Assembly (NCBI RefSeq): GCF_003014755.1 | Contig: NZ_PYAW01000002.1 | Location: 558,001-622,000, forward strand | DNA length: 64,000 nucleotides | Direction: 5' to 3' | Source of the DNA: Chitinophaga niastensis | GTDB lineage: Bacteria; Bacteroidota; Bacteroidia; Chitinophagales; Chitinophagaceae | Shown: one piece after another, positions 52,983 through 62,558 of the stretch | How the letters are laid out: each line of letters starts with the position of its first letter | How positions within the stretch are numbered: the stretch's first letter is position 1 | Program-made: the position numbers and the translations under genes | The notes under the pieces: model-generated | Databases searched by the model: none | What the model saw: only the letters and a program-made list of their open reading frames with translations | Told to the model about the DNA's origin: nothing

Positions 52983-55367
52983 ATGAAATACAGATTGCCT
53001 TTTTTCCTGTTTATGCTCACTGCTTATGCAGCTAATGCGCAACAACAGCCTTTAAAATTATGGTATAAGCAACCCGCCACTAAATGGATGGAAGCCTTGC
53101 CTGTAGGTAATGGTCGTCTGGGAGCTATGGTATATGGCCATCCGGAAGCAGAAACAATCCAGGTAAATGAACAAACGCTCTGGGGTGGTGTGAAGTATAA
53201 TGATGCCAATCCCAACAGTTTGCGTGTGCTCGATTCCGTTAGAAGCCTGTTGTTTGCCGGTAAACCCGCTGCAGCGCAGGATCTGGCATCGCCAAATATG
53301 ATCGCGGTTGATGGGGAAAATGCCACGAAGTTATTAGGCCACTTCCGATCTTATCAAACGCTGATGAACCTGCATATTCTTTATGGTAAGAAAACGGTGA
53401 GTGCCTACAGGCGGGAACTGGATCTTACTACAGGTATTGCTGGCAGTCAGTTTACAGCCAATAATAACACCTATACGCAGGAGGTATTTGCTACCGCGCC
53501 CGGAAATGTAATAGTGGTAAGGATAAAGTCGGGTAAGCCTCATGGGTTACAAACCACGCTCTACCTGGATCGCCCGGATACTAAAAACGCTGCCACCCTT
53601 TACAAGGATTGCAAATCCGGCGTATGGGAAGGAAATAAACTATTGCTACAAGGACAGATCATAGATAAGAATGAAGGAGAGGACCGTGGTCCGGAAGGCA
53701 GGCATATGAAATTTGCCGGCGTAGTAACCGTGCGGCAACAGGGCGGAAGCCTGCTGGCCAAAGGGGATAGCCTGGTAGTAACCGGGGCTGATGAAATAGT
53801 GCTGTTGATTGATGGCGCTACCAACTATGATTTCAGCCATCTCTCGCTGGATGAAAAAGCTGACCCAGTGCAGAAATTGCAGACAGCCATAAAAAAGTAT
53901 AGCCGTATAGGTTATGACCAGCTGAAGCAGGAACATATTAAAGATCATAGTTCCTTCATGAACCGGGTAGCGTTTTCGCTCGCAGATACTACGGTTGATA
54001 AACCTACCGATGAAAGGCTTAACGCAGTAAAAAATGGGCAGTACGACGCACATCTCACGGTATTGTTATTTCAATACGGCCGCTACCTGCTGTTAGGTAG
54101 TTCCCGCAAACCCGGTGTACTGCCGGCTAACCTGCAGGGGATCTGGAATAATCATATCGATGCGCCCTGGGATGCCGACTTCCATACCAACATCAATCTG
54201 CAAATGAACTACTGGCAGGCAGAAGAAGGGAATCTGTCTGAAACCACTGCGCCATTAATAGCTTTTATGGATCATATCCGGGAACAGGGACGTATCACTG
54301 CCCGTAAAATGTACGGTGCCAGAGGTTGGGTCATGCATCATGCCACAGATGCCTTTGGTAAAACAGGATTGCAGAACGAGATGTATTACGGCACTTTTCC
54401 TATGGCTACCGCCTGGATGTGCATGCACATATGGGATCATTATGATTTCACACGGGATAAGAACTACCTGGCCAACACGGCCTATCCGATAATGCACGAA
54501 CATGCCTTGTTTATTAAGGACTTCCTGGTAAAGAGCCCGGAAGGCTACCTGGTAACAGCGCCGGCTTACTCCCCGGAAAATTCCTATAAAGATCCGGCAA
54601 CCGGGAAGGGCGCGTCGCTCACCTATGCACCTACCATGGATAACCAGATTATCCGGGAGTTTCTGCAACGGTATATAACGGCTGCGCATATATTAAAAAA
54701 GGATATTGCTTTTGCAGACAGCATGCAGCAGGTGATGGCGCAATTGCCGCCTACGCGCGTGGGTAAAGATGGCCGCATCCTGGAATGGATCAAAGAATAT
54801 GACGAAGAGGAACCCGGTCACCGGCATATGTCGCACCTGTTCAGCTTATATCCTGGTTCACAGATCAACGCATCTACACCGGAATTATTTGCAGGCGCCC
54901 GTAAATCGTTGGAGTACCGCCTGGCACATGGCGGCGGACATACCGGCTGGAGCCGCGCCTGGATCATCAATTTTTATGCACGTTTGAAGGACGGAGAAAA
55001 GGTATATGAAAATGTACAGGCACTCTTTAAAAAATCTATCAATTCAAATTTATTCGATGATCATCCTCCATTCCAGATAGATGGTAACTTTGGCAGCGCT
55101 GCCGGCATCACGGAAGCGCTCATGCAGAGCGGGGACAATACCATTGAATTACTGCCTGCGCTGCCGGCAGCCTGGAGCCGCGGTGAAATTAAAGGTATCC
55201 GCGCAAGAGGCGGATTTGAAGTAAGTATGGCCTGGGAGAATAATCAATTGACCAAAGCCACTATCAAATCACTGACTGGTGAAAAGGTAACGGTAACGTA
55301 TAAAGGAAAATCAGTGGCCATTCAACCGGCTAAAGGAGTGGAAATGAGCGTGGAGAAACAGCTTTAA
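52983..55367 (+). CDS. Alpha-L-fucosidase, glycoside hydrolase family 95
   Basis: This 794-residue protein has a signal peptide (LPFFLFMLTAYAANA) and the GH95 N-terminal motif WMEALPVGNGRLGAMVYG with TIQVNEQTLWGG. Catalytic-site segments match the family: NINLQMNYWQAEEGN (the two active Asn), LEWIKEYDEEEPGHRHMSHL (general acid Glu) and FQIDGNFGSAAGITEALMQS (Asp). GH95 enzymes invert and release alpha-1,2-L-fucose from plant xyloglucan or host glycans. The xylose operon follows, which fits a xyloglucan-type diet, but the link is only positional. Confidence 0.94.
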   Translation: MKYRLPFFLFMLTAYAANAQQQPLKLWYKQPATKWMEALPVGNGRLGAMVYGHPEAETIQVNEQTLWGGVKYNDANPNSLRVLDSVRSLLFAGKPAAAQDLASPNMIAVDGENATKLLGHFRSYQTLMNLHILYGKKTVSAYRRELDLTTGIAGSQFTANNNTYTQEVFATAPGNVIVVRIKSGKPHGLQTTLYLDRPDTKNAATLYKDCKSGVWEGNKLLLQGQIIDKNEGEDRGPEGRHMKFAGVVTVRQQGGSLLAKGDSLVVTGADEIVLLIDGATNYDFSHLSLDEKADPVQKLQTAIKKYSRIGYDQLKQEHIKDHSSFMNRVAFSLADTTVDKPTDERLNAVKNGQYDAHLTVLLFQYGRYLLLGSSRKPGVLPANLQGIWNNHIDAPWDADFHTNINLQMNYWQAEEGNLSETTAPLIAFMDHIREQGRITARKMYGARGWVMHHATDAFGKTGLQNEMYYGTFPMATAWMCMHIWDHYDFTRDKNYLANTAYPIMHEHALFIKDFLVKSPEGYLVTAPAYSPENSYKDPATGKGASLTYAPTMDNQIIREFLQRYITAAHILKKDIAFADSMQQVMAQLPPTRVGKDGRILEWIKEYDEEEPGHRHMSHLFSLYPGSQINASTPELFAGARKSLEYRLAHGGGHTGWSRAWIINFYARLKDGEKVYENVQALFKKSINSNLFDDHPPFQIDGNFGSAAGITEALMQSGDNTIELLPALPAAWSRGEIKGIRARGGFEVSMAWENNQLTKATIKSLTGEKVTVTYKGKSVAIQPAKGVEMSVEKQL

Positions 55368-55468
55368 ACGAAAGGGCAGGTATCTTTTGTGTAAGTAAAT
55401 GGTATCAAATGTTTCTTTTTTTGTTAATGCGCTATGATAAGTGATTAAAATTTATAGTTTTGATCTGC

Positions 55469-55500
55469 TAAAACCGCGGCACTTGTCGCGGTTTTACTTT
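55469..55500 (+). terminator. Intrinsic terminator after GH95 gene
   Basis: TAAAACCGCG (55469-55478) pairs with CGCGGTTTTA (55487-55496) around an 8-base loop, followed by a short T-rich stretch. It lies about 100 bases past the GH95 stop and before the xylose operon. Confidence 0.85.
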
Positions 55501-55589
55501 TCCACGTTAAAATAGTATTTGTAAGCGTAATTTTTACATTTATTCAGTATATTGATCCGCAAATTTTTTTATAACCACGTTTGAACGTT

Positions 55590-57275
55590 ATGCAAACAAA
55601 ATCCTTACACATTTTTGATTACCTGGTCTTCCTGGTATATTTTGTAATAGTGGCCGGCTACGGATACTACATTTATCGCCGGAAGAAGAAGGCGACCACA
55701 GATTCAAAAGACTTTTTCCTGGCGGAGGGTTCCCTTACCTGGTGGGCTATTGGTGCATCTCTTATTGCTTCCAATATTTCTGCGGAACAGTTTATCGGGA
55801 TGTCTGGAAGCGGCTTTAGTATCGGGTTGGCTATTTCTACCTATGAGTGGATGGCTGCGGCCACACTGATTGTAGTAGCGGTATTTTTCCTGCCCATTTA
55901 CCTGAAAAATAAGATCTATACCATGCCCCAGTTTCTGGAGCGAAGGTATAATCAAACGGTAAGTACCATCATGGCTGTGTTCTGGCTGTTATTGTATGTG
56001 GTGGTAAACCTTACCTCTATTCTTTACCTCGGGGCATTGGCGGTATCTACTATTTCCGGTATCAACTTCTATGTATGTATGGTGATGCTGGCCTTCTTTG
56101 CCATCTTGATTACTTTAGGAGGTATGAAGGTGATCGGCTACACCGATGTAATACAGGTATTTTTCCTGATCCTCGGTGGTTTGGCTACTACTTACCTCGC
56201 ATTGCAGCTGGTATCTGAGCACTTTGGCCAGACAGGTGTATTGAAAGGGTTCTCCCTGTTAACAAAACATGCCAGCGATCATTTCCATATGATCATTCAG
56301 AAGGAAAATCCAAAATACCTGGATCTGCCCGGATTGGCGGTATTGATTGGTGGTATGTGGATTGTGAACCTGAACTATTGGGGATGTAACCAGTATATTA
56401 CGCAACGTGCACTGGGTGCTGATCTGAAAACAGCCCGCAGTGGTTTGCTTTTTGCCGGTTTCCTGAAATTGTTGATGCCGGTGATTGTTGTATTACCTGG
56501 TATTGCTGCTTATGTATTGTACACGCAAAATCATGGCGACTTTGCGCAATCTATGATGAAGGGTGGTGCAGTGAATGCGGATAATGCTTATCCGGTATTG
56601 TTGAACCTTTTGCCTGTTGGTCTGAAAGGATTGGCATTTGCTGCCTTAACAGCTGCGGTAGTGGCTTCTCTGGCGGGTAAAGCCAATAGTATTTCTACTA
56701 TATTTTCGCTGGATATTTATAAGAAGATATATAATAAAGAAGCTGATGAGAAGAAGATCGTAAGCGTAGGTCGTATTGTGGTTGTAATCACCATGATCAT
56801 CGCCATTGTGATCTCCAACTTCCTCGGAATCGATAAAAAAGGTGGCTTCCAGTTTATTCAGGAATATACCGGCTTCGTATCACCAGGTGTATTTGCCATG
56901 TTTACCCTCGGATTTTTCTGGAAACGTACTACCTCCAGCGCAGCTATGTTTGCGATGATAGGTGGTTTGTTCTTTTCTTTCTTCCTGAAATTTATACCGG
57001 CAGGGATAGACCTGCATCCATTACACGAGTTTGGTTTTTCCGCATTGAACCCCGATACTGGCTTATGGGAAATGGCTTTCATTGACCGTATGGGCATTGT
57101 ATTCCTCTTGTGTGTAATTGGTATGGTGATCATCACCTTGTTAGATAAGAAGAGCGTAAACAATCCCAAAGGACTGGCTATCGACAGCAGCATGTTCAAA
57201 CCCAGTACTGGCTTTACGGTTGGGGCATTGCTGATCATAGGTATCCTCATTGCTTTATACACTGTATTCTGGTAG
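55590..57275 (+). CDS. Sodium:solute symporter (SSS family), sugar transporter
   Basis: This 561-residue membrane protein has about 14 helices and the sodium/glucose-cotransporter features LAEGSLTWWAIGASLIASNI, MSGSGFSIGLAI, IYTMPQFLERRYN and YWGCNQYITQRALGADLK. It is most like the vSGLT/SGLT group, which moves sugars with sodium across the inner membrane. The TTG at 55581 and an ATG at 55590 are the options; the ATG is used here. It is the first gene of the transporter-xylB-xylA operon, so xylose or a related pentose is the likely substrate. Confidence 0.92.
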   Translation: MQTKSLHIFDYLVFLVYFVIVAGYGYYIYRRKKKATTDSKDFFLAEGSLTWWAIGASLIASNISAEQFIGMSGSGFSIGLAISTYEWMAAATLIVVAVFFLPIYLKNKIYTMPQFLERRYNQTVSTIMAVFWLLLYVVVNLTSILYLGALAVSTISGINFYVCMVMLAFFAILITLGGMKVIGYTDVIQVFFLILGGLATTYLALQLVSEHFGQTGVLKGFSLLTKHASDHFHMIIQKENPKYLDLPGLAVLIGGMWIVNLNYWGCNQYITQRALGADLKTARSGLLFAGFLKLLMPVIVVLPGIAAYVLYTQNHGDFAQSMMKGGAVNADNAYPVLLNLLPVGLKGLAFAALTAAVVASLAGKANSISTIFSLDIYKKIYNKEADEKKIVSVGRIVVVITMIIAIVISNFLGIDKKGGFQFIQEYTGFVSPGVFAMFTLGFFWKRTTSSAAMFAMIGGLFFSFFLKFIPAGIDLHPLHEFGFSALNPDTGLWEMAFIDRMGIVFLLCVIGMVIITLLDKKSVNNPKGLAIDSSMFKPSTGFTVGALLIIGILIALYTVFW

Positions 57276-57291
57276 TAAAAAGATTTTTTAG

Positions 57292-57339
57292 TTAGATATC
57301 TTACTTAATAAAAAGATGTTTATTGAGTAAGATATCTAA
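57292..57339. repeat. 21-bp AT-rich inverted repeat between transporter and xylB
   Basis: 57292-57312 and 57319-57339 are inverted repeats (TTAGATATCTTACT.AATAAA) with one mismatch and a 6-base loop. A strong AT-rich hairpin in the operon could set the ratio of transporter to kinase mRNA. No T-run follows. Confidence 0.85.
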
Positions 57340-57387
57340 GTAACAAAATGGATAAGTAATAACTTATTATCAATAACTTTTCACGTT

Positions 57388-58866
57388 ATGTACTTTATAG
57401 GATACGATATTGGGTCCTCTTCCATTAAGGCAGCATTGCTCAATGCCGATACCGGTGTTTGTGTAGCTACCGCTACGAGCCCCGACAAAGAAATGGTGAT
57501 TGAGGTGCCTCATCCAAGCTGGGCAGAACAGGATCCGGAGAGCTGGTGGCAGGAAGTGGTTCATGCCACAGGAATTTTGCTAAATCGATTTACAGTTGAT
57601 CCCACACAAATAAAAGGTATTGGTATTGCTTACCAGATGCATGGGTTGGTGTGTGTAGATAAACATCAGCAGGTGTTACGTCCCGCTATAATCTGGTGCG
57701 ACAGTCGCGCGGTAGATACCGGTAATGCAGCTTTTAAAACTTTGGGAGATAAATACTGTTTATCACATCTGCTGAACTCCCCTGGTAACTTTACGGCCTC
57801 AAAGCTGCGCTGGATACAGGAGAATGAACCACATATCTACGAACGTATCCATAAAGTGATGTTGCCCGGCGATTTCATTGCCATGAAATTAACCGGCGAT
57901 GCGTGTACAACAATATCCGGTCTTTCGGAAGGTACCTTCTGGGATTTCGAAGAGAGCAGCGTGTCCAAAGCATTACTGAAACATTATAATATAGACGAAA
58001 ACCTGTTATCTGCTATTGTACCTACTTTTGGTGTACAGGGGCAATTAACTGCGGAAGCCGCAGCTACGCTGCAACTGGCGGCAGGTACACCAGTTACCTA
58101 TCGTGCGGGTGATCAGCCTAACAATGCATTTTCTTTAAATGTGCTGCAGCCCGGCGAAGCCGCTACTACAGCAGGTACATCAGGCGTAGTATATGCTGTG
58201 CATGATAAAAATGCATTTGATCCGCAAAGCCGCATAAATACTTTTGTACATGTGAATAATGAAGACGCACGCACTAGGAACGGTGTGCTCATGTGCCTGA
58301 ATGGTACCGGTATTGCGAACAGCTGGCTCAAAAATATGATGGGCGATATCACTTACCCGGAAATGAATACCCTGGCACAACAGGCGCCTATTGGAGCTGC
58401 AGGCTTACAGGCATTCCCTTTCGGCAACGGAGCAGAGCGCATCTTCGAAAATAAAAATATAGGAGCTACCTTTAATAACCTGAATTTCAATCGCCACCAT
58501 CGCACGCACCTGTTGCGGGCTGTACAGGAGGGCATTGTATTCGGGCTCAACTACGGAATGGATATTATGGCGGAAATGGATCTGAACATTCATCGTGTAA
58601 GAGCTGGTCATGCTAATATGTTCCTGAGCCCTTTATTCCGGGAAGCATTTGCCAATACCGCCAATGTAGTTATAGAATTATACAACACAGATGGCGCCCA
58701 GGGCGCTGCCCGTGGAGCGGCTGTAGGTGCTGGTTATGTAGGTCTGGCAGATGCATTCCGCGGTATGGAATGTATTGCTGTAATAGAACCGGATGCTGCA
58801 CTCCAATCCCGGTACCGCGATGTATATGGCAACTGGCTGAGTGGATTACGTTCTCTCTTGCACTAA
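57388..58866 (+). CDS. xylB: Xylulokinase, FGGY family
   Basis: This 492-residue kinase has the N-terminal nucleotide-fold motif FIGYDIGSSSIKAALLN and SWAEQDPESWWQEVVH, then MHGLVCVD, and the catalytic Asp in TYRAGDQPNNAFSLNV. The C-terminal glycine-rich GAQGAARGAAVGAGY belongs to the ATP site. It phosphorylates D-xylulose to xylulose 5-phosphate. xylA follows after 39 bases, and the transporter precedes it, which fixes the substrate as xylulose rather than glycerol or another polyol. Confidence 0.94.
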   Translation: MYFIGYDIGSSSIKAALLNADTGVCVATATSPDKEMVIEVPHPSWAEQDPESWWQEVVHATGILLNRFTVDPTQIKGIGIAYQMHGLVCVDKHQQVLRPAIIWCDSRAVDTGNAAFKTLGDKYCLSHLLNSPGNFTASKLRWIQENEPHIYERIHKVMLPGDFIAMKLTGDACTTISGLSEGTFWDFEESSVSKALLKHYNIDENLLSAIVPTFGVQGQLTAEAAATLQLAAGTPVTYRAGDQPNNAFSLNVLQPGEAATTAGTSGVVYAVHDKNAFDPQSRINTFVHVNNEDARTRNGVLMCLNGTGIANSWLKNMMGDITYPEMNTLAQQAPIGAAGLQAFPFGNGAERIFENKNIGATFNNLNFNRHHRTHLLRAVQEGIVFGLNYGMDIMAEMDLNIHRVRAGHANMFLSPLFREAFANTANVVIELYNTDGAQGAARGAAVGAGYVGLADAFRGMECIAVIEPDAALQSRYRDVYGNWLSGLRSLLH

Positions 58867-58905
58867 CGGAAACATATATACGACATTTTAAATCCACAAT
58901 TTGTT

Positions 58906-60234
58906 ATGAGTATTACATTAGGAAACAACGAGTATTTTAAAGGTATTGGTAAAATACAATTCGAAGGCGCGCAATCTGATAATCCGCTTGCTTATAAGTG
59001 GTATGATGAAAACCGCATCATTGCCGGTAAATCCATGAAGGAGCTGTTCCGCTTCGCAGTATCCTACTGGCATACATTCTGCGGCACCGGTGGCGATCCT
59101 TTTGGTCCGGGTACTAAAAAATTTCCATGGCTGGCTTCCGCAGATGCTAACCAGAGCGCTAAAGATAAGATGGACGCAGCCTTTGAGTTCATCACCAAAA
59201 TGGGTCTTCCGTATTATTGTTTTCACGATATCGACCTGGTGGATGAAGGTGCAAACCTGGCAGAATACGAGAGCCGTATGCAACAGATTGTAGCATATGC
59301 CAAACAAAAGCAACAGGTCAGCGGCGTAAAGCTGTTATGGGGTACTGCCAATGTTTTCAGCAATCCCCGCTACATGAATGGAGCATCTACCAATCCTGAT
59401 TTTGCAGTACTGGCATATGCCGGTGCACAGGTGAAAAATTCACTGGATGCTACTATTGCGCTGGGTGGAGAAAACTATGTATTCTGGGGTGGTCGCGAAG
59501 GTTATATGACCCTGCTGAATACAGACATGAAACGTGAACAGGAACACCTGGCCCGTTTCCTCACTATGGCCCGTGATTACGCGCGTGCACAGGGTTTCAA
59601 GGGAACGTTCTTCATTGAACCTAAACCTTGTGAACCAACCAAACATCAATACGATTTTGATAGTGCTACGGTGATCGGATTCCTTCGTCACTTTGGCTTG
59701 GATAAAGATTTTAAACTCAACATCGAAGTAAACCACGCAACACTTGCCGGACATACCTTCCAGCATGAATTACAGGTTGCTGTAGATGCGGGTATGCTGG
59801 GCAGCATGGACGCCAATCGCGGCGATGCCCAAAATGGTTGGGATACCGATCAGTTCCCGACAAACCTCAATGACCTGGTAGAAAGCATGCTCGTGATTCT
59901 CGAGGCTGGCGGATTTGCAGGCGGTGGCGTAAACTTCGATGCTAAAACACGTCGTAACTCTACTGACCTGGAAGATATCTTCCACGCACATATCGGTGGT
60001 ATCGATACGTTTGCAAGAGCAGCGGTCATTGCTGAAAAGGTACTTACACAAACTCCGTATAAAAAATTCCGTCATGATCGTTATGCTTCCTTCAACGCCG
60101 GCAAAGGCCAGGAATTTGAAGCAGGCAAGCTTACACTGGAAGATCTCCGCAATTTTGCAGCAGCAAACGGAGAACCTAAACAAATCAGTGGCAGACAGGA
60201 ATGGCTGGAAAACCTGATTAACGCAAGTATCTAA
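58906..60234 (+). CDS. xylA: Xylose isomerase
   Basis: This 442-residue TIM-barrel enzyme converts D-xylose to D-xylulose. It has the active-site segment [15 protein letters not shown], the catalytic [10 protein letters not shown], the metal-binding [17 protein letters not shown] and [20 protein letters not shown]. The length fits class II isomerases, which are longer at the N-terminus. It is the last gene of the operon; a CTGATTA-type palindrome follows at 60244. Confidence 0.97.
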   Translation: MSITLGNNEYFKGIGKIQFEGAQSDNPLAYKWYDENRIIAGKSMKELFRFAVSYWHTFCGTGGDPFGPGTKKFPWLASADANQSAKDKMDAAFEFITKMGLPYYCFHDIDLVDEGANLAEYESRMQQIVAYAKQKQQVSGVKLLWGTANVFSNPRYMNGASTNPDFAVLAYAGAQVKNSLDATIALGGENYVFWGGREGYMTLLNTDMKREQEHLARFLTMARDYARAQGFKGTFFIEPKPCEPTKHQYDFDSATVIGFLRHFGLDKDFKLNIEVNHATLAGHTFQHELQVAVDAGMLGSMDANRGDAQNGWDTDQFPTNLNDLVESMLVILEAGGFAGGGVNFDAKTRRNSTDLEDIFHAHIGGIDTFARAAVIAEKVLTQTPYKKFRHDRYASFNAGKGQEFEAGKLTLEDLRNFAAANGEPKQISGRQEWLENLINASI

Positions 60235-60243
60235 TATATTACT

Positions 60244-60447
60244 GAAGGCCTCCGGCCTTTGTCTTTCCCAGGATTATACTGATTAAGATGATTTTCCTGA
60301 TTTTGTCTCCCCTTAAAAGGTACACAAATATTATTTCAGTAAGACTATTGAAATAGGTTTTGAATCTATATAAGAAAAAATAAAATCAGGGTAATCATCT
60401 TAATCAGTCTAATCCTGTTAAAGAAAAGACAAAGGCCGAAGGCCTTC
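60244..60447. repeat. Palindromic repeat of the CTGATTANN family with GGCC end hairpins
   Basis: The left arm (from 60244: GAAGGCCTCCGGCC, GTCTTTCCCAGG, then CTGATTA units to about 60303) is inverted at 60383-60447 (CAGGGTAATCATCTTAATCAG... to GGCCGAAGGCCTTC). The centre is about 80 bases. The GGCC mini-hairpins at the ends are GC-rich and could end transcription of xylA. The nearest relatives are 62364-62549 and 49007-49456. Confidence 0.85.
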
Positions 60448-60497
60448 TTCTTTCGCTGAATTTTTCTATTTTTAGCTGCAATACAAAACATTGAACA

Positions 60498-61448
60498 ATG
60501 AAATTTGGCATACACTCTTTTCACGAGGCAGGATTTGATATCATTGCGCTCACAGATCAGCAAACAGGCACCCAGGTAGAAATTATCCCCTCTCACGGCG
60601 CAATGCTGCACGCTTTTAAAGTAAAGCATCATCAGGAAACACTGAACCTGATAGATGGTTATAAAAGTTTGCAGGACCTGGAGGAAAATCTCCGCATCAG
60701 TTTCAAAAGTGTAAAGTTGAGTCCTTACGCATGCCGCATTAAGGATGCGCAGTATATTTGGGAAGGACAAACCTACAACATCCAAAAAACGATTGCTCCG
60801 GGAAACGCCATCCATGGCTTGTTATACGATGCCGCTTTTAGTATCACAGCACAGCAGGCAGATGAGCAGCAGGCAACTGTAACCTTGTCCTACAGCTTTA
60901 AAAAGGAAGATACCGGTTATCCTTTTACATACGATTGTATAGCGACCTATACTTTGCGTGCCAACAATGAGCTGCAGGTAAGCACTATCATTGTAAACCA
61001 CAGCGCAGCCACTATTCCGCTGATGGATGGCTGGCATCCTTACTTCAGTACCGGTACACCGGTAGATGAGCTGGTGCTCACTTTTGCCTCAAAGGAAATA
61101 GTAGAGTTTGATGCAAAGCTGATTCCTACAGGAAAAGTATTGCCTTACACCGAATTTATATCCGGCAAAAAACTGGCGGGTGTAGAGCTGGACAATTCCT
61201 TTGTGCTGGACTTTACCAACCCACAGCCATTAGCCACACTCCACGATCCGAAGAAAAATATCAACATAACTTTCTATCCCGGCAATAACTATCCGATACT
61301 GCAAATATATATTCCACCACACCGCAACAGTATTGCAGTAGAGAACCTGAGTGGTGCTCCTAATGCCTTTAACAACGGGCTTGGACTGGTTCAGCTGGCC
61401 GCTGGTGAAAGCAAGACTTTTGATACCCGTATACAGGTTACCTTATAA
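60498..61448 (+). CDS. Aldose 1-epimerase (galactose mutarotase-like)
   Basis: This 316-residue protein has the mutarotase fold signatures NAIHGLLYDAAF (the catalytic-site His) and MDGWHPYFSTG (His and Pro of the second site), plus VAVENLSGAPNAF-like ENLSGAPNAFNNGLG near the end with the catalytic Glu. It interconverts alpha and beta anomers of aldoses, possibly of xylose given the operon upstream. It has no signal peptide and is cytoplasmic. It ends with the terminator at 61480. Confidence 0.9.
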   Translation: MKFGIHSFHEAGFDIIALTDQQTGTQVEIIPSHGAMLHAFKVKHHQETLNLIDGYKSLQDLEENLRISFKSVKLSPYACRIKDAQYIWEGQTYNIQKTIAPGNAIHGLLYDAAFSITAQQADEQQATVTLSYSFKKEDTGYPFTYDCIATYTLRANNELQVSTIIVNHSAATIPLMDGWHPYFSTGTPVDELVLTFASKEIVEFDAKLIPTGKVLPYTEFISGKKLAGVELDNSFVLDFTNPQPLATLHDPKKNINITFYPGNNYPILQIYIPPHRNSIAVENLSGAPNAFNNGLGLVQLAAGESKTFDTRIQVTL

Positions 61449-61479
61449 TACTTCCGGTTCCCTGAAATTAGCTTAATAT

Positions 61480-61520
61480 AAAAATCCTTCTGTCTACGGG
61501 CAGAAGGATTTTTGTTTTTT
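61480..61520 (+). terminator. Intrinsic terminator after the aldose 1-epimerase gene
   Basis: AAAAATCCTTCTG (61480-61492) pairs perfectly with CAGAAGGATTTTT (61501-61513), a 13-bp stem with an 8-base loop, followed by GTTTTTTT. Confidence 0.95.
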
Positions 61521-61636
61521 TAACACCGGCACATTTTCTTTAATTTGTACTGCGTTAGTGATATGAACAATGTCCATACTGATATGTTTGTAAAGTAGAG
61601 GAAGGGATCCAAGCAGTTAAAATTATTAAATAGTAT

Positions 61637-62356
61637 ATGAAGGTTTTAGTACGCATCATAGCATTGGGCTGTATTTTCAGTATGGTATCCACACAGCTGT
61701 TAAAAGCACAGGTAATAGTTACAGGGATGATATCTGACAGCAACAGGCTGGTGTTGCCTTATGCAACAGTCAGCAATCTCAGTACAGGTAAACGCTCGTT
61801 ATCAGATCAGGGTGGATATTATAAGATAGCCGCTTCCCGTAACGACCGGATCGCTTTTACTTTTGTAGGCTATCAGCCAGACACCATTACAGTAACGCAA
61901 ACAACAGGTACACAAACCCTGAATGTTATCATGATAGCAGCAGGTAAGTTCCTGAAAGGAGTAGAAATCACTTCTCAGTATTCTCCATATCAAATCGATT
62001 CCATAGAAAGACGCCAGCAATACGGTTATATCCTTGATAAGCCAAATACACAACTGGCTGGTGGAAGCACACCTGAAGGCGCAGGTATTGTATTAAGCCC
62101 TATCACGCGTTTTTCAAAAAAGGAAAAGCAAAAGCGGCAGTTTAAGAAGAATTATGAGCAGATGGAAAGAGAGAAGTTCATCGACTCCCGCTTTACGCCA
62201 CTGCTGGTAAATAAAGTAACTGGCCTCAGAGGTGATTCCCTGCAATTATTTATGCGTGATAATTACCCGGATTATGGCACCATGCGCACATTAGCTTACA
62301 ACGATCTGCTGTATTGGATTACAGATAGGTACAAGGTATGGATGAATAAAAAATAA
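61637..62356 (+). CDS. Secreted protein with carboxypeptidase-regulatory-like domain
   Basis: This 239-residue protein has a signal peptide (IALGCIFSMVSTQLLKAQ), followed by a carboxypeptidase-D-regulatory-like beta-sandwich (VTGMISDSNRLVLPYATVSN, DRIAFTFVGYQPDTI) to about residue 105. The rest is a Lys/Arg/Gln-rich, partly helical region (KKEKQKRQFKKNYEQMEREK). This group of short Bacteroidota proteins is probably periplasmic or outer-membrane attached, with unknown function. It stands alone and converges on the protease-fusion gene. Confidence 0.8.
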   Translation: MKVLVRIIALGCIFSMVSTQLLKAQVIVTGMISDSNRLVLPYATVSNLSTGKRSLSDQGGYYKIAASRNDRIAFTFVGYQPDTITVTQTTGTQTLNVIMIAAGKFLKGVEITSQYSPYQIDSIERRQQYGYILDKPNTQLAGGSTPEGAGIVLSPITRFSKKEKQKRQFKKNYEQMEREKFIDSRFTPLLVNKVTGLRGDSLQLFMRDNYPDYGTMRTLAYNDLLYWITDRYKVWMNKK

Positions 62357-62363
62357 AAGGTAC

Positions 62364-62549
62364 TGTCTTACCCAGGATTAGACTGATTATACTGATTACC
62401 CCGATTTTATTTTTTGATTATAAAAAGATTAGCGAAGATTAAAGCAGTGATAATACATGCTTCGATCTTCGCTAATCTTTTATAATCTATCAAAATCAAA
62501 AAATAAAATCGGGGTAATCAGTATAATCAGTCTAATCCTGGGTAAGACA
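62364..62549. repeat. Palindromic repeat of the CTGATTANN family
   Basis: The left arm (from 62364: TGTCTTACCCAGGATTAGAC, then CTGATTA units and GATTAGCGAAGATT) is inverted in the right arm up to 62549, with arms of about 85-95 bases and a very short centre. It fills the gap between the convergent genes ending at 62356 and 62559. The first nonamer block is nearly identical to that of 49007-49456. Confidence 0.9.
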
Positions 62550-62558
62550 ATACCCGTT

